In this document: piece after piece, positions 27,646-36,662 of the stretch
How the letters are laid out: the number at the start of each line of letters is the position of its first letter
Numbering within the stretch: the stretch's first letter is position 1
NCBI RefSeq assembly: GCF_000502875.1
Contig: NZ_AYWX01000002.1
Span: forward strand, 816,580 to 877,889
Reading direction: 5' to 3'
Source: Mesorhizobium sp. L2C084A000
GTDB taxonomy: Bacteria; Pseudomonadota; Alphaproteobacteria; Rhizobiales; Rhizobiaceae
Length of the DNA stretch: 61,310 nucleotides
Notes under the pieces: generated by a model
What the model was told of the DNA's origin: nothing
The model's input: only the letters and a program-made list of their open reading frames with translations
Databases searched by the model: none
Translations under genes and position numbers: made by a program

Positions 27646-28809
27646 ATGGCCGCCTGGAAACAGATACTTTTTGCACTTGTGGTGCTGGTGGTGGCGGCAG
27701 CCGCCTGGCTGCGCTTTTATCCCGGCGCGCCGGACGTGCTGGCACGCTGGGGCATCGACTGGGCCTCCGCGGCAACGCCCCCGGCTGAGACCGGCGCCGC
27801 CAACGCGAAGCAGTCAAACGGCCGCAATAGCGGCAACCAGCGGGTGAACGTGGTCGCCCTTGCGGCCACTTCGGCTGTTATCAACGACCGCCTGCAGGCA
27901 ATCGGCACCGGCCGTGCCAACGCCTCGGTGGCCGTCAATCCCTACAGCTCCGGCCGCCTCGCCGAACTGCTGGTCGAATCCGGCAGCCATGTCGATAAGG
28001 GACAGATTCTCGCCACCCTGGATTCCGAGACCGAAGTGATCTCTCAGGACCGCGCCAAGCTCGCCTTGCAGGATGCGCAGGCCAAACTCGACCGTGTCAG
28101 GTCGCTTCGTGCCTCCAATGCCGCGACACCAGTCGCAGTGGCTGACGCCGAGGTGGTGCTGGCGGGCGCCAAGCTGGCGCTTCAGGATGCGGAACTCGCA
28201 CTGCAGCGCCGGTCGATTCTGGCGCCGATCGCCGGCACCGTCGGCATCCTGCCGATCTCGGCCGGCAATTATGTCACCAACCAGTCGGCCATCGCCACGC
28301 TCGACGACCGGTCCTCGATCCTGGTCGACTTCCTGGTGCCCGAGCGCTTCGCTGCCGCCGTCAAGATCGGTGCACAATTGACGGCGACGCCGATCGCCAA
28401 TCCCAGCAATGCTTATAGCGGCACCGTTTCGGCCATTGACAACCACATCGATGAAAAGAGCCGCACCCTGCTGGTCAAGGCCAAGATCGCCAACCCGGCG
28501 GATTCACTGCGCGCCGGCATGTCGTTCGGCATCACCATGAAATTTCCGGGGCAAACCTATCCGGCCGTCAGCCCGCTGGCGATCCTGTGGGGGGCGGACG
28601 GCGCCTATGTCTGGCAGATCGAGGACGGCAAGGCCAGGCGGGTCCCGGTGCGCATCGTACAGCGCAACACCGAGACCGTGCTGATCGACGCCGAGATCGA
28701 CAATGGCGACATGGTGGTCACAGAAGGCACCCAGAGCGTCAGCGAGGGCGGCGCGGTCCGCCTCGCCGGCGAAGAGCAGCGCGCCGCGGACGCCGCCGCA
28801 GGCACATGA
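27646..28809 (+). CDS. RND efflux system periplasmic adaptor (HlyD/AcrA family)
   Basis: A 387-residue membrane-fusion protein. ATG 27646 is preceded by GGAG with five-base spacing. An N-terminal membrane anchor (residues ~5-24) is followed by the barrel-sandwich segment (VAVNPYSSGRLAELLVESGSHVDKG) and a short coiled-coil hairpin (KLALQDAQAKLDRVRS; KLALQDAELALQRR), a lipoyl half-motif (ILAPIAGTVGILPI) and a beta-barrel domain. It links the inner-membrane pump to an outer-membrane channel, not encoded nearby. Its stop overlaps the pump start (ATGA). Confidence 0.93.
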   Translation: MAAWKQILFALVVLVVAAAAWLRFYPGAPDVLARWGIDWASAATPPAETGAANAKQSNGRNSGNQRVNVVALAATSAVINDRLQAIGTGRANASVAVNPYSSGRLAELLVESGSHVDKGQILATLDSETEVISQDRAKLALQDAQAKLDRVRSLRASNAATPVAVADAEVVLAGAKLALQDAELALQRRSILAPIAGTVGILPISAGNYVTNQSAIATLDDRSSILVDFLVPERFAAAVKIGAQLTATPIANPSNAYSGTVSAIDNHIDEKSRTLLVKAKIANPADSLRAGMSFGITMKFPGQTYPAVSPLAILWGADGAYVWQIEDGKARRVPVRIVQRNTETVLIDAEIDNGDMVVTEGTQSVSEGGAVRLAGEEQRAADAAAGT

Positions 28810-31800
28810 CCAGCCCCGCCAACACTGCCAGCGAGACCGGCTTCACCGCCCTGTTCATCCGCAGGCCGGTGATGGCCTTCGTGCTGAACACACTGATTGC
28901 GGTCGCCGGCCTGGCCGCCTTCTACGGCGTCGAGATCCGCGAACTGCCGGACGTCGATCGCGCGGTGGTCACCGTTTCCACCACCTTCGAGGGCGCGGCG
29001 GCCGAGACCGTCGATCGCGAACTGACCGACACCATCGAGGGCGCCGTCGCCCGCGTCTCCGGCGTCAAGTCGATCTCGTCGTCTTCCTCATTCGGCTCGA
29101 GCCGCGTCACCATCGAGTTCAACGATGGCGTCGATCTGAATGTCGCCGCCTCGGACGTGCGTGATGCCGTCGGCCGCGTCGCCAACCAGATGCCGGACAC
29201 CGCCGATCCGCCGCGCATCGTCAAGGCCGACGCCAATTCCGACGCGGTGATGCGACTGGCGGTGACCTCGGACAACATGTCGATCCAGGACATGACCGTG
29301 GTGGTCCAGGACCAGATCGAGGACGAGCTGGCCGCCGTGCCCGGCGTTGCCGACGTTCAGGTCTATGGCGACCGCGACAAGATCTTCCGCATCGATGTCG
29401 ACCAGAACAAGCTGGCCAGCCTCGGCTTCACGGTCGCCGACCTCAGGGCCGCCCTTGCCTCGGTCGCCTTCGATTCCCCCGCCGGTTCGATCACCACGAC
29501 CAACCAGGACCTGATCGTCCGCACGACTGCCGACGTGACCACGCCTGAAGAGTTCGAAAACATAATTGTCGGCGGCACGACGCGCATCCGCGATGTCGCC
29601 ACCGTCACGCTCGGCCCCGACGTCGGCCAGACCACGTTGCGCTCGGACGGCAAGACCGGCATCGGCATCGGCATCATCCGCCAGGCGGAATCGAACACGC
29701 TGGACATCTCGACCGGCGTCCAGGCCGCCGTCGCCAAGCTGCAGGAAAACCTGCCCGAGGGCATGTCGATCAAGATCACCAGCGACGACGCTGTCTTCGT
29801 CAAGGGGGCGGTGCACGAGGTCGAGATCGCGCTCGGCCTGTCCGTCACCATGGTGCTGATCGTCATCTACATGTTTCTCCTCGACTGGCGTGCGACGCTG
29901 ATCCCCGGCCTGTCGATGCCGGTCGCCATGATCGGCACCATCGCCGCCATCTATCTGGCCGGCTTCTCGGTCAACATCCTGACCCTGCTCGCGCTGGTGC
30001 TGGCGACCGGTCTGGTCGTCGACGACGCCATCGTCGTGCTCGAAAACATCGTGCGACGACGCAACGAAGGCATGGGGCCGCGCGCCGCCGCCGTGCTCGG
30101 CGCGCAGGAGGTGTTCTTCGCCGTCATCGCCACCACCTTGACGCTGGTCGCCGTCTTCGTGCCGATCTCGTTCCTGCCCGGCCAGACCGGCGGCTTGTTC
30201 CGCGAATTCGGCTTCGTGCTTGCCATGTCGGTGCTCTTGTCCTGCGTGGTGGCGCTGACGCTGTGCCCAATGCTCGCCTCGCGCATGCTGACCAGCGCAT
30301 CGCTCCACCACGAAGGTGGCCATGGCATCGGCGCCCGCATCGGCGGCGCGCTCAATACGGCCTACAAGCGCAGCCTGCACGCCTGCCTCGACGCGCCATG
30401 GATCGTGCTTCTGGTCGCGGTGCTGTTCGCCGGCACCGCCTTCACGCTGTTCGGCACCATCCGCCAGGAGCTGACGCCGACCGAGGACCGCGCCGCCGTG
30501 CTTCTGCGCATCAGCGCCCCGCAAGGCGTCAGCCTCGACTACACAACGCAGCAGATGCAGAAGATCGAGAGACTGATCCAGCCGATGCGCGATTCCGGCG
30601 AGATCCGCAGCACTTTCGAAAATGCCGGCCAGAACGGCTCCTACAACTCCGGCTTCATGGTGATGACGCTGGCGCCGTGGAACGAGCGCAGCCGCAGCCA
30701 GCAGGAGATCATGGCCGAGATCAGCCAGCTGACCAGGCAGGTGCCGAGCGTGCGCATCTTCCCGGTGCAGCCCAACAGCCTCGGTATCCGTGGCGCCGGC
30801 AACGGCCTGCAGTTCGCGCTGGTCGGCAACGACCGCAAGGCACTCGGCGATGCCGCCGTGAAGATCATCGCCGAGATGCAGAAGGACCCGCGCTTCCAGA
30901 CACCGCGCCTGTCGATCGACCCGACGCAGCCGCAGCTAGCCGTGGCCATCGACCGCGAGCGCGCCTCCGACCTCGGCATCGACATATCAGGACTGGCCAA
31001 CACCTTGCAGGCCATGCTCGACGGCAACGACGTCGTCGACGTCTACATCGCCGACCGCAGCTACGGCGTGAAGCTGGTCTCGACCACCAATCCGATCAAC
31101 GATCCGACGGATCTGGAAAACATCTTCCTGAAAACAGCCGACGGACGTTTCGTGCCGATGTCGACCATCGCCACGCTGACCGAACGCGCCGTGCCACCGT
31201 CGCTGTCGCGCGAACAGCAGCAGCCCTCTGTGGCGATCACCTCCAACCTCAGCGGCGACTTCGCGCTTGGCGACGCGCTCACCCGCGCCGAGCAAATCGC
31301 CACACCGCTGCTGCCGCCAGGCAGCCGCATCCTGCCCCTGGCCGAGGCGGCGACGCTAGGCGAGACCAACAGCGCCATGGTCACCATTTTCGGCTTCGCG
31401 CTGGTCATCATCCTTTTGGTGCTGGCCGCCCAGTTCGAAAGTTTTGTCAGCGCCGTCATCATCATGGCGACGGTGCCGCTCGGGCTGGCCTGTGCGATTT
31501 TCGCGCTTCTCCTCTCGGGCACCAGTCTCAACGCCTACAGCCAGATCGGCCTGGTGCTTTTGGTCGGCGTCATGGCCAAGAACGGCATCCTGATCGTCGA
31601 ATTCGCCAACCAGTTGCGCGACCGCGGGCTTGGCGTGCGCGAGGCGATCGAACAGGCCTCGATCATCCGCGTGCGGCCGGTGATGATGACGATGATCTGC
31701 ACCGTGCTCGGCGGCCTGCCGCTGGTGCTGGCGAGCGGCGCCGGTGCCGAGGCGCGCGTCGCGCTCGGCTGGGTCATCGTCGGCGGCCTGGGGCTGGCCA

Positions 31801-31937
31801 CCGTCTCGACGCTGTTCCTGACGCCGGTCGCCTATCTCCTGCTTGGCCGCTTCGTCACGCCGAAGACCCACGAGGAAGCCCGGCTGAAGCGCGAGTTGGA
31901 GGAAGCCGCCTACACCAATGTGGAGCCGGCAGAATAG
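28806..31937 (+). CDS. RND efflux transporter permease (HAE-1 family)
   Basis: A 1043-residue AcrB-type pump. The frame is open from 28587, but the ATG at 28806, overlapping the adaptor stop, gives the normal start SETGFTALFIRRPVMAFVLN. Twelve helices and two large periplasmic loops are expected. The proton-relay pair Asp406-Asp407 is visible in GLVVDDAIVVLENIVRR, and the helix-4/10 region (MAKNGILIVEFANQLRDRG) is conserved. It exports hydrophobic or amphiphilic compounds using the proton gradient; the substrate is unknown. No local TetR or outer-membrane gene is adjacent, so an RpiR or distant regulator may act. Confidence 0.95.
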   Translation: MTSPANTASETGFTALFIRRPVMAFVLNTLIAVAGLAAFYGVEIRELPDVDRAVVTVSTTFEGAAAETVDRELTDTIEGAVARVSGVKSISSSSSFGSSRVTIEFNDGVDLNVAASDVRDAVGRVANQMPDTADPPRIVKADANSDAVMRLAVTSDNMSIQDMTVVVQDQIEDELAAVPGVADVQVYGDRDKIFRIDVDQNKLASLGFTVADLRAALASVAFDSPAGSITTTNQDLIVRTTADVTTPEEFENIIVGGTTRIRDVATVTLGPDVGQTTLRSDGKTGIGIGIIRQAESNTLDISTGVQAAVAKLQENLPEGMSIKITSDDAVFVKGAVHEVEIALGLSVTMVLIVIYMFLLDWRATLIPGLSMPVAMIGTIAAIYLAGFSVNILTLLALVLATGLVVDDAIVVLENIVRRRNEGMGPRAAAVLGAQEVFFAVIATTLTLVAVFVPISFLPGQTGGLFREFGFVLAMSVLLSCVVALTLCPMLASRMLTSASLHHEGGHGIGARIGGALNTAYKRSLHACLDAPWIVLLVAVLFAGTAFTLFGTIRQELTPTEDRAAVLLRISAPQGVSLDYTTQQMQKIERLIQPMRDSGEIRSTFENAGQNGSYNSGFMVMTLAPWNERSRSQQEIMAEISQLTRQVPSVRIFPVQPNSLGIRGAGNGLQFALVGNDRKALGDAAVKIIAEMQKDPRFQTPRLSIDPTQPQLAVAIDRERASDLGIDISGLANTLQAMLDGNDVVDVYIADRSYGVKLVSTTNPINDPTDLENIFLKTADGRFVPMSTIATLTERAVPPSLSREQQQPSVAITSNLSGDFALGDALTRAEQIATPLLPPGSRILPLAEAATLGETNSAMVTIFGFALVIILLVLAAQFESFVSAVIIMATVPLGLACAIFALLLSGTSLNAYSQIGLVLLVGVMAKNGILIVEFANQLRDRGLGVREAIEQASIIRVRPVMMTMICTVLGGLPLVLASGAGAEARVALGWVIVGGLGLATVSTLFLTPVAYLLLGRFVTPKTHEEARLKRELEEAAYTNVEPAE

Positions 31938-31998
31938 AAATTCCAGGAAAGTGTGTAGCGGTTTTTCGTCCGGAATTTCGTAAGAAAAATAATTCCGG
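31938..31998. repeat. AATTCC repeat element copy 1, convergent-gene hairpin
   Basis: The 61-base gap between the RND pump and the GtrA-like gene has AATTCCAGGAAAGTGTGTAG, then a T-rich run and TCGTCCGGAATTTCGT. A near-identical block occurs at 59441-59490. Here CCGGAATT (31970-31977) also pairs perfectly with AATTCCGG (31991-31998), ending exactly before the GtrA stop codon. This can serve as a terminator for both converging transcripts. Confidence 0.7.
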
Positions 31999-32409
31999 CT
32001 ATCTCAGCAACCGACCTTCGATCGACCAGCGCGCGGCGAGGAAATTCAGCACCGCCGCCACCACGACGCCCCCGATTTTCGCCGGCCACACCCCGATTAT
32101 GCCGGCGAATAGCGCGATCGAGAGGCTGGAGACACCGAGCGAAATCAGCGCTCCAAGCGTGGCGAAACGAAGGAACGCATCATGCAGCCGGATGGCTCGA
32201 TTGCGCTCGAACGACCACAAGCCGTTCGCCGCGAAGGAAAAGGTGACGGCGACGAACCAGGCAGCGATGTTGGCCGGCACCGGCGGAACCCCGAGCTTGA
32301 GCAGCAGGAAGAAGCTGGCAAGGTCGATGGCCGTGTTCGCCAGTCCGACAATGGCGAAGCGGACGATCTTGCTGCCGGCCGAACGCTGGGGCCGATCGGC
32401 TTCGCTCAT
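31999..32409 (-). CDS. GtrA-family small membrane protein, probable polyprenyl-phosphate-sugar flippase
   Basis: A 136-residue protein with four predicted helices (KIVRFAIVGLANTAIDLASFFLLLK first), the normal size of GtrA. ATG 32409 overlaps the deacetylase stop by four bases; the longer frame to 32553 lies inside that gene. GtrA proteins are thought to flip undecaprenyl-phosphate-linked sugars to the periplasm. It is the last gene of a coupled set with a GtrB/ArnC-like GT2, a deacetylase and a GT87 enzyme, which supports this function. Confidence 0.85.
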   Translation of the reverse strand: MSEADRPQRSAGSKIVRFAIVGLANTAIDLASFFLLLKLGVPPVPANIAAWFVAVTFSFAANGLWSFERNRAIRLHDAFLRFATLGALISLGVSSLSIALFAGIIGVWPAKIGGVVVAAVLNFLAARWSIEGRLLR

Positions 32410-33215
32410 CTCTTGCCGTCCAAGATCTCGACGCCGGCGCGGGCCAGACCAGCGCCGAATTCGTCCGATGCGAGGGCCGCGAATTCCACCTCGCGCACAT
32501 CTTGCATGGTGTCGCGCGCGCGCAGCGTCTCGTCGACATGGCCGGGATGGCACATGAACAGCCCTCGCTCCGGCAACCCTTCGACGGCCGCCTGCAGAAC
32601 CGCAGCGAACTTTTCGGGCTGTCGCCAGTCATAGATGCCGGCGAGCGGCTGGAAAACGATGAAGCCCGCGCGCTGCATCGAGCGGTTGAACCCGGCAGCC
32701 AGCGCGGCAATGGCGGCGACTTTCGACCCTGCGGCCAGCGCCGGGGCGCCGCGCAGGGCCGGCCTGTCGGCGCCTTCTGGAAACCGTGTGCGCAGCCATG
32801 TGCGCACAACGGGAAGGAAATGCACATGCTGGTGCCCGTCGACGAAATCGGGGCGGCGGCCAAGCGCCTCGACGAAGCGGCCGTACTGGGCGTCAAGCTC
32901 GGCATGGACATGGCGGTCGCCGATGCGGCCGCGCAGAACAGGCAAGGCCAGTGCGCGGAGCGGTGGCAGCCGGCCTTCCGGCGCCAAGGCCGACCGGCCG
33001 GTGGCGGCCAACTGGTCGGTCAAGGTGAGGTGCAGCCCAACCGCGGCCCGGCCGCACAGCGGTTTTATGCGCTCTGCCTCCTTTGCCCACTCGGGAAAGC
33101 CGGTCATGCAGCTGGTGCCGGTCAGGCGCCCCCGATCGAGAAGATCGAGAATCCCGGCGGAAACGCCAGGCGCCAGGCCGTAATCGTCAGCGATCAGGCG
33201 AATGCGCCGCGTCAT
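32406..33215 (-). CDS. ChbG/HpnK (YdjC/NaxD-like) carbohydrate deacetylase
   Basis: A 269-residue TIM-barrel hydrolase. Metal-site motifs are RLIADDYGL (Asp-Asp) near residue 9, VGLHLTLTD near 60 and VDGHQHVH near 125. The family removes acetyl groups from chitooligosaccharides, hopanoid-linked glucosamine, or undecaprenyl-phosphate-GalNAc (Francisella NaxD). The gene overlaps the GT2 gene upstream (four bases) and the GtrA gene downstream (four bases). A lipid-linked N-acetylated aminosugar is therefore the likely substrate; this is inference from context. Confidence 0.88.
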   Translation of the reverse strand: MTRRIRLIADDYGLAPGVSAGILDLLDRGRLTGTSCMTGFPEWAKEAERIKPLCGRAAVGLHLTLTDQLAATGRSALAPEGRLPPLRALALPVLRGRIGDRHVHAELDAQYGRFVEALGRRPDFVDGHQHVHFLPVVRTWLRTRFPEGADRPALRGAPALAAGSKVAAIAALAAGFNRSMQRAGFIVFQPLAGIYDWRQPEKFAAVLQAAVEGLPERGLFMCHPGHVDETLRARDTMQDVREVEFAALASDEFGAGLARAGVEILDGKR

Positions 33216-34201
33216 CTGTTCGAAGTGCCCGGCTCCGGCCGGTCGGCGGGGGCCTCGCTGCGCACGACATCGCGCACGAGATAGACCGGCCGATCCTTGC
33301 TCTCGCTGAGCGTCACCCAGACATATTCGCCGATCAGGCCAAGCAGGGTCAGGTTGAGGCCGCCGAGCAGAACGACGGCAACCAGCAGGCTGGGGTAGCC
33401 CGGAACGGCAATGCCGTAGAAGATCACCTCGAAGAACACCTTGGCGCCATAGAGCGCGCCGGCCATCGCCGCGAGCAGCCCGCTAAGACTGATCAGGCGT
33501 AGCGGAATGACGGAGAACGAGGTGAACCCCTCCAGCGAGAAGGCGATGAGGTTGAGCCGGCTCCATTTCGATGTGCCGCTGGCGCGGCCTTCCGGCGAAT
33601 AGGGCAACGCCTTCTGGCGAAAGCCGGCCCAGGCAAACAGGCCCTTGTTGAAGCGACGCTTGTCACGCAGGCTGGTCAGAGCGCGCGCGACAGCGCCGCG
33701 CATGACGCGAAAGTCGCCGGCATTTTCGGGAATATCGAAACGCTGGCTGCTGTTGATCAGGCTGTAGAAAAGCCGTGCAAGCTGGCTGCGCCGCCAGCTC
33801 GCCTCGCGGCGGTCGTTCTGGGCAAAGACGACGTCGATGTCCGGATGGTCCACCAGCTCGGCGATCAGCTTCAGGCTGATGTCCAGGGAATGCTGGAGGT
33901 CGGCGTCCATGATCAGCACCATGTCGCCGCGCGACTGGTCGAGGCCGGCGAGTACAGCGACTTCCTTGCCGAAATTGCGGCTGAGGCGGACGATCTCCCA
34001 CGATCCCGTCAGCGCTTGCGAAAATCGTCCAGCGCCATCGTCACCGCTGCCGTCATCGACCAGGATCTTGTGCACGGTCATGCCGAAGCGCTGTGCCACG
34101 GCCGCTTCGAGCTCGCCTAGCAGGCGCGCGAAGGCCGATGCCGATGCCGCCTCGTTGAAGAATGGCGCAACGATATCGAGGCTCTGTCGCAACTCAGCCA
34201 T
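33212..34201 (-). CDS. GT2 glycosyltransferase (GtrB/ArnC/DPMS-like)
   Basis: A ~329-residue protein. ATG 34201 has GGGAG six bases before it; a start at 34216 is possible but weaker. The GT2 fold starts DIVAPFFNEAASASAFARLL, with DDGSGDDGA for UDP binding and MDADLQHSLD as the metal-binding DxD. Two C-terminal helices (residues ~235-310) anchor it in the inner membrane as in ArnC and GtrB. It would load a sugar onto undecaprenyl phosphate. It overlaps the GT87 gene by eight bases and the deacetylase gene by four. Confidence 0.9.
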   Translation of the reverse strand: MAELRQSLDIVAPFFNEAASASAFARLLGELEAAVAQRFGMTVHKILVDDGSGDDGAGRFSQALTGSWEIVRLSRNFGKEVAVLAGLDQSRGDMVLIMDADLQHSLDISLKLIAELVDHPDIDVVFAQNDRREASWRRSQLARLFYSLINSSQRFDIPENAGDFRVMRGAVARALTSLRDKRRFNKGLFAWAGFRQKALPYSPEGRASGTSKWSRLNLIAFSLEGFTSFSVIPLRLISLSGLLAAMAGALYGAKVFFEVIFYGIAVPGYPSLLVAVVLLGGLNLTLLGLIGEYVWVTLSESKDRPVYLVRDVVRSEAPADRPEPGTSNR

Positions 34202-35357
34202 TCGCGACTCCCGCATTCACCACCTTTTCCCGTGCCTTGGCCCAGAACCACCAGATCAGCGAACCGGCGATGAAAGTGACGGCGACCGGCCGGAACCAGG
34301 GGAAGAGGAAATCGTGCACATGGCGCTCGACGCCGCTCAGCCCGGTCACGAACAGCGTCATCGACAGCACCGAGGCGAGGACGCCGCCCCGTTCTTCGCG
34401 CCACAACAGGGCGATGGCAAGACCGGCTGGTACCGCGATCATGGCAAAGGTGTTGGGTTCGACGCGCGGGTTGAAGACGCACATGTAGAAGGTGGCCGTC
34501 AGGAAGATCGCCAGCGCCGCCTTTCCCTGTTCGAGCCTGCGGTCGAACCAGATGACGGCTGAAAGCGTAAGCAGGGCCATGACCATGCGCACGATCGTTG
34601 CGCCGAATTCCGGTATCGGCAGCCCTATCGTGGTGAACGGTGCCGTGAAATCGGTGGACACGAAATGGCTGGTGTTCTCGACGGCCATGGAGGTCAGCAT
34701 CTGGGCGAAGACACGATACTGATCGTTGAGATAGCCGGCGGGAGCAAAAGCGTAAGGCAGTGCGAGCACGAACAGCACCGCCAGCACCAGCACCGGTATC
34801 AACCGAAGCCGAAGGGCTCCTACCAACAACAGCATTATGATCGCGGTCGGCTTGGCGATGATGGCGAGCGAAGCCCAGAAGAACGTCTCCGCCCGTCGTC
34901 CTTCCAGCGCCGACAATGTGAGAAGCCAGCAAGCGCCGGTCAAAAGGATCGTCGCCTGGCCGTTGCGGATCGCGCCGAGCGCCATCGGCACAGCGAGGAA
35001 GAGGCCGAAAGAAAGCAGCCACATCAACTCGTCACCACCGAGCTTGCGCACCTGCCGCATCGCGGCATAGGTCAGCACCGCAAACCCGAGGGAGTGCCAC
35101 ATCACGCCGCCCAGATGCGGACCGAGCTTGACTATTGGAGTGTAGAGCGCGGCGAAGGCCGGCGCGTAGAGATACCCCATCTCGGATTGGGTGTCGTAGA
35201 GTGGCAGACCGGCCAGAAGCGCCTCGCTGCCATCTATATAGGCCTTCCATACCGTCCGCGTGTACGGCGACCACAGGACCATGGCAAGAACGACCAGGAA
35301 CGCTCCGATCCACAGGCCAAACCCCAAACGGTCGAAAACCGGCTTGGAAATCGTCAT
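34194..35357 (-). CDS. GT87-family (DUF2029) membrane glycosyltransferase
   Basis: A 387-residue GT-C protein with ~10 predicted helices. The first periplasmic loop after helix 1 contains the acidic WKAYIDGSEALLAGLPLYD region, where GT-C enzymes place the catalytic aspartate. GT87 members use polyprenyl-phosphate sugars to glycosylate lipids or glycans outside the membrane. ATG 35357 follows a GGGG site. It heads the four-gene coupled operon, with ~215 bases of non-coding DNA upstream where I see no clear promoter. It would be the transferase that consumes the donor made by the GT2/deacetylase/GtrA proteins. Confidence 0.82.
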   Translation of the reverse strand: MTISKPVFDRLGFGLWIGAFLVVLAMVLWSPYTRTVWKAYIDGSEALLAGLPLYDTQSEMGYLYAPAFAALYTPIVKLGPHLGGVMWHSLGFAVLTYAAMRQVRKLGGDELMWLLSFGLFLAVPMALGAIRNGQATILLTGACWLLTLSALEGRRAETFFWASLAIIAKPTAIIMLLLVGALRLRLIPVLVLAVLFVLALPYAFAPAGYLNDQYRVFAQMLTSMAVENTSHFVSTDFTAPFTTIGLPIPEFGATIVRMVMALLTLSAVIWFDRRLEQGKAALAIFLTATFYMCVFNPRVEPNTFAMIAVPAGLAIALLWREERGGVLASVLSMTLFVTGLSGVERHVHDFLFPWFRPVAVTFIAGSLIWWFWAKAREKVVNAGVANG

Positions 35358-35572
35358 CAAGGCACCCCACACAATCCCGGAACAGGCTCAGTCCAGCCTG
35401 TCCCGGCATTCGATGGCGGCGGCATATCACGGACGCAGCGGCGTGGCATAGGGGGCTTGATGGACCAGGATATCGGCCTGACGGTCCCGCGTCGGCGGAT
35501 AACCGGCAATCTCTGCCCGCAAAGCCCTCCGAGGCCCCTCCCGTCCAAGCTGCTCGAATCTTTCGAATTGGC

Positions 35573-36610
35573 CTAAGGCCGGATGAACACCTTGCCGTTC
35601 GGCTTGGCCAGTTCCGCTGGCACCCGCGCCATCGCCTCGGCAAGCGGCACCACCGCCGTCACGTCGGTCGACCAGCGCCCATCGGAAAAACGCTTCTGCG
35701 CTTCCAGGATCGCCGGGCCGCGGCGATCGCGGAACTGGCGCATCCACTCGCTCAGCCAAAACCCTTCGATATGCTTGTGCTGGAAGATCAGTTGGCCGGG
35801 CTCGCGGATAACAGTGTGTTCGGGATCGAGCCGCCCATAGATGATCCAGCGCGAACGCTTCGGCATGACGTCGAAGATGGCGGAAGCCAGCGGCCCGGTC
35901 ACCGCGTCGAGGAAGATGCGCGGCTGTTCGGCCTTCATCACCTCGCGCAGCGCTGCCTTGAAATCCGGCGCCTTTTCGTTGAGGACGTGCGCCGCGCCGA
36001 GCGCTTTCAGCGCCGCGATCTGGTCGTCGCGGCGCACGGTGACGATCGGCCGGAAGCCCTCTCCGCTGGCCAGGCCAATGATCAGCTTGCAGAGCTGGCT
36101 GGCGCCGGCGGTCATGACGAAGGCCTTCTCGCCTTCCTCCTTGACGACGTCGAACATGGCGAGCGCGGTGAGCGGGTTGACGATCATCGCCGCCCCATCC
36201 TCGTCGCGGACCGTGTCGAGCAGCGGAATGCATGCAGCAGCTTCAGCGACGGCATAGTCGGCCCACGAGCCCCAGTTGGTGACGCCGGTGGCAAAGGCGA
36301 CGCGCTTGCCGATCAGGCTTTGGGGATAGGTCTCGTCGCCGCTGGCGACGACGATGCCGACGCCCTCGAAGCCGGCCGGCTGTCCCTTGGCGCGCGGCTG
36401 GCCGTACTGGCCCTTGACGAAGGCGATGTCGGAGGGGTTGATCGAGGCGAGGCTGACCTTGATCAGCACCTGCGTCGGTCCGGGTGTCGGCACCGCGATG
36501 TTGCCCGGCTCGAGATACGGCTCCATCGCCTCCAGCACACTGCCGCTCGGCGTCCTGGTGTAGCCGTCGCCGACCAGCAGCAGCGCCTTCATTTCGGAGG
36601 GGACGGCCAT
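35573..36610 (-). CDS. zinc-independent MDR oxidoreductase (quinone/enoyl reductase-like)
   Basis: A 345-residue medium-chain dehydrogenase/reductase. ATG 36610 has GGAG eight bases upstream. The N-terminal GroES-like half has PTQVLIKVSLASINPSDIAFVKGQYG, with no Zn-binding cysteines, as in quinone reductases and mitochondrial enoyl reductases. The cofactor half includes AFVMTAGASQLCKLIIGLA in place of the usual GxGxxG motif. It lies 52 bases downstream of the acyl-CoA dehydrogenase gene on the same strand. Reduction of an enoyl-CoA or enone in that pathway is a reasonable guess. Confidence 0.85.
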   Translation of the reverse strand: MAVPSEMKALLLVGDGYTRTPSGSVLEAMEPYLEPGNIAVPTPGPTQVLIKVSLASINPSDIAFVKGQYGQPRAKGQPAGFEGVGIVVASGDETYPQSLIGKRVAFATGVTNWGSWADYAVAEAAACIPLLDTVRDEDGAAMIVNPLTALAMFDVVKEEGEKAFVMTAGASQLCKLIIGLASGEGFRPIVTVRRDDQIAALKALGAAHVLNEKAPDFKAALREVMKAEQPRIFLDAVTGPLASAIFDVMPKRSRWIIYGRLDPEHTVIREPGQLIFQHKHIEGFWLSEWMRQFRDRRGPAILEAQKRFSDGRWSTDVTAVVPLAEAMARVPAELAKPNGKVFIRP

Positions 36611-36662
36611 TGGAACACTCCGTGCTTGGACTGTCGGCATCGCCAGATGACGATGCCGGCGC

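Noticed and set aside
28587..28805. N-terminal extension of the RND pump
   Set aside because: The extra 73 codons overlap the adaptor gene and encode Arg/Gly-rich sequence; the ATG at 28806 overlaps the adaptor stop as in coupled genes.
30263..32557. 764-codon open frame on the plus strand
   Set aside because: It lies in another frame of the RND pump gene and crosses into the GtrA and deacetylase genes; composition is Arg-rich shadow-like.
35358..35572. 38-codon ORF (from 35460) in the gap between the GT87 and MDR genes
   Set aside because: It has no ribosome site and no recognisable features; the gap appears to be non-coding.
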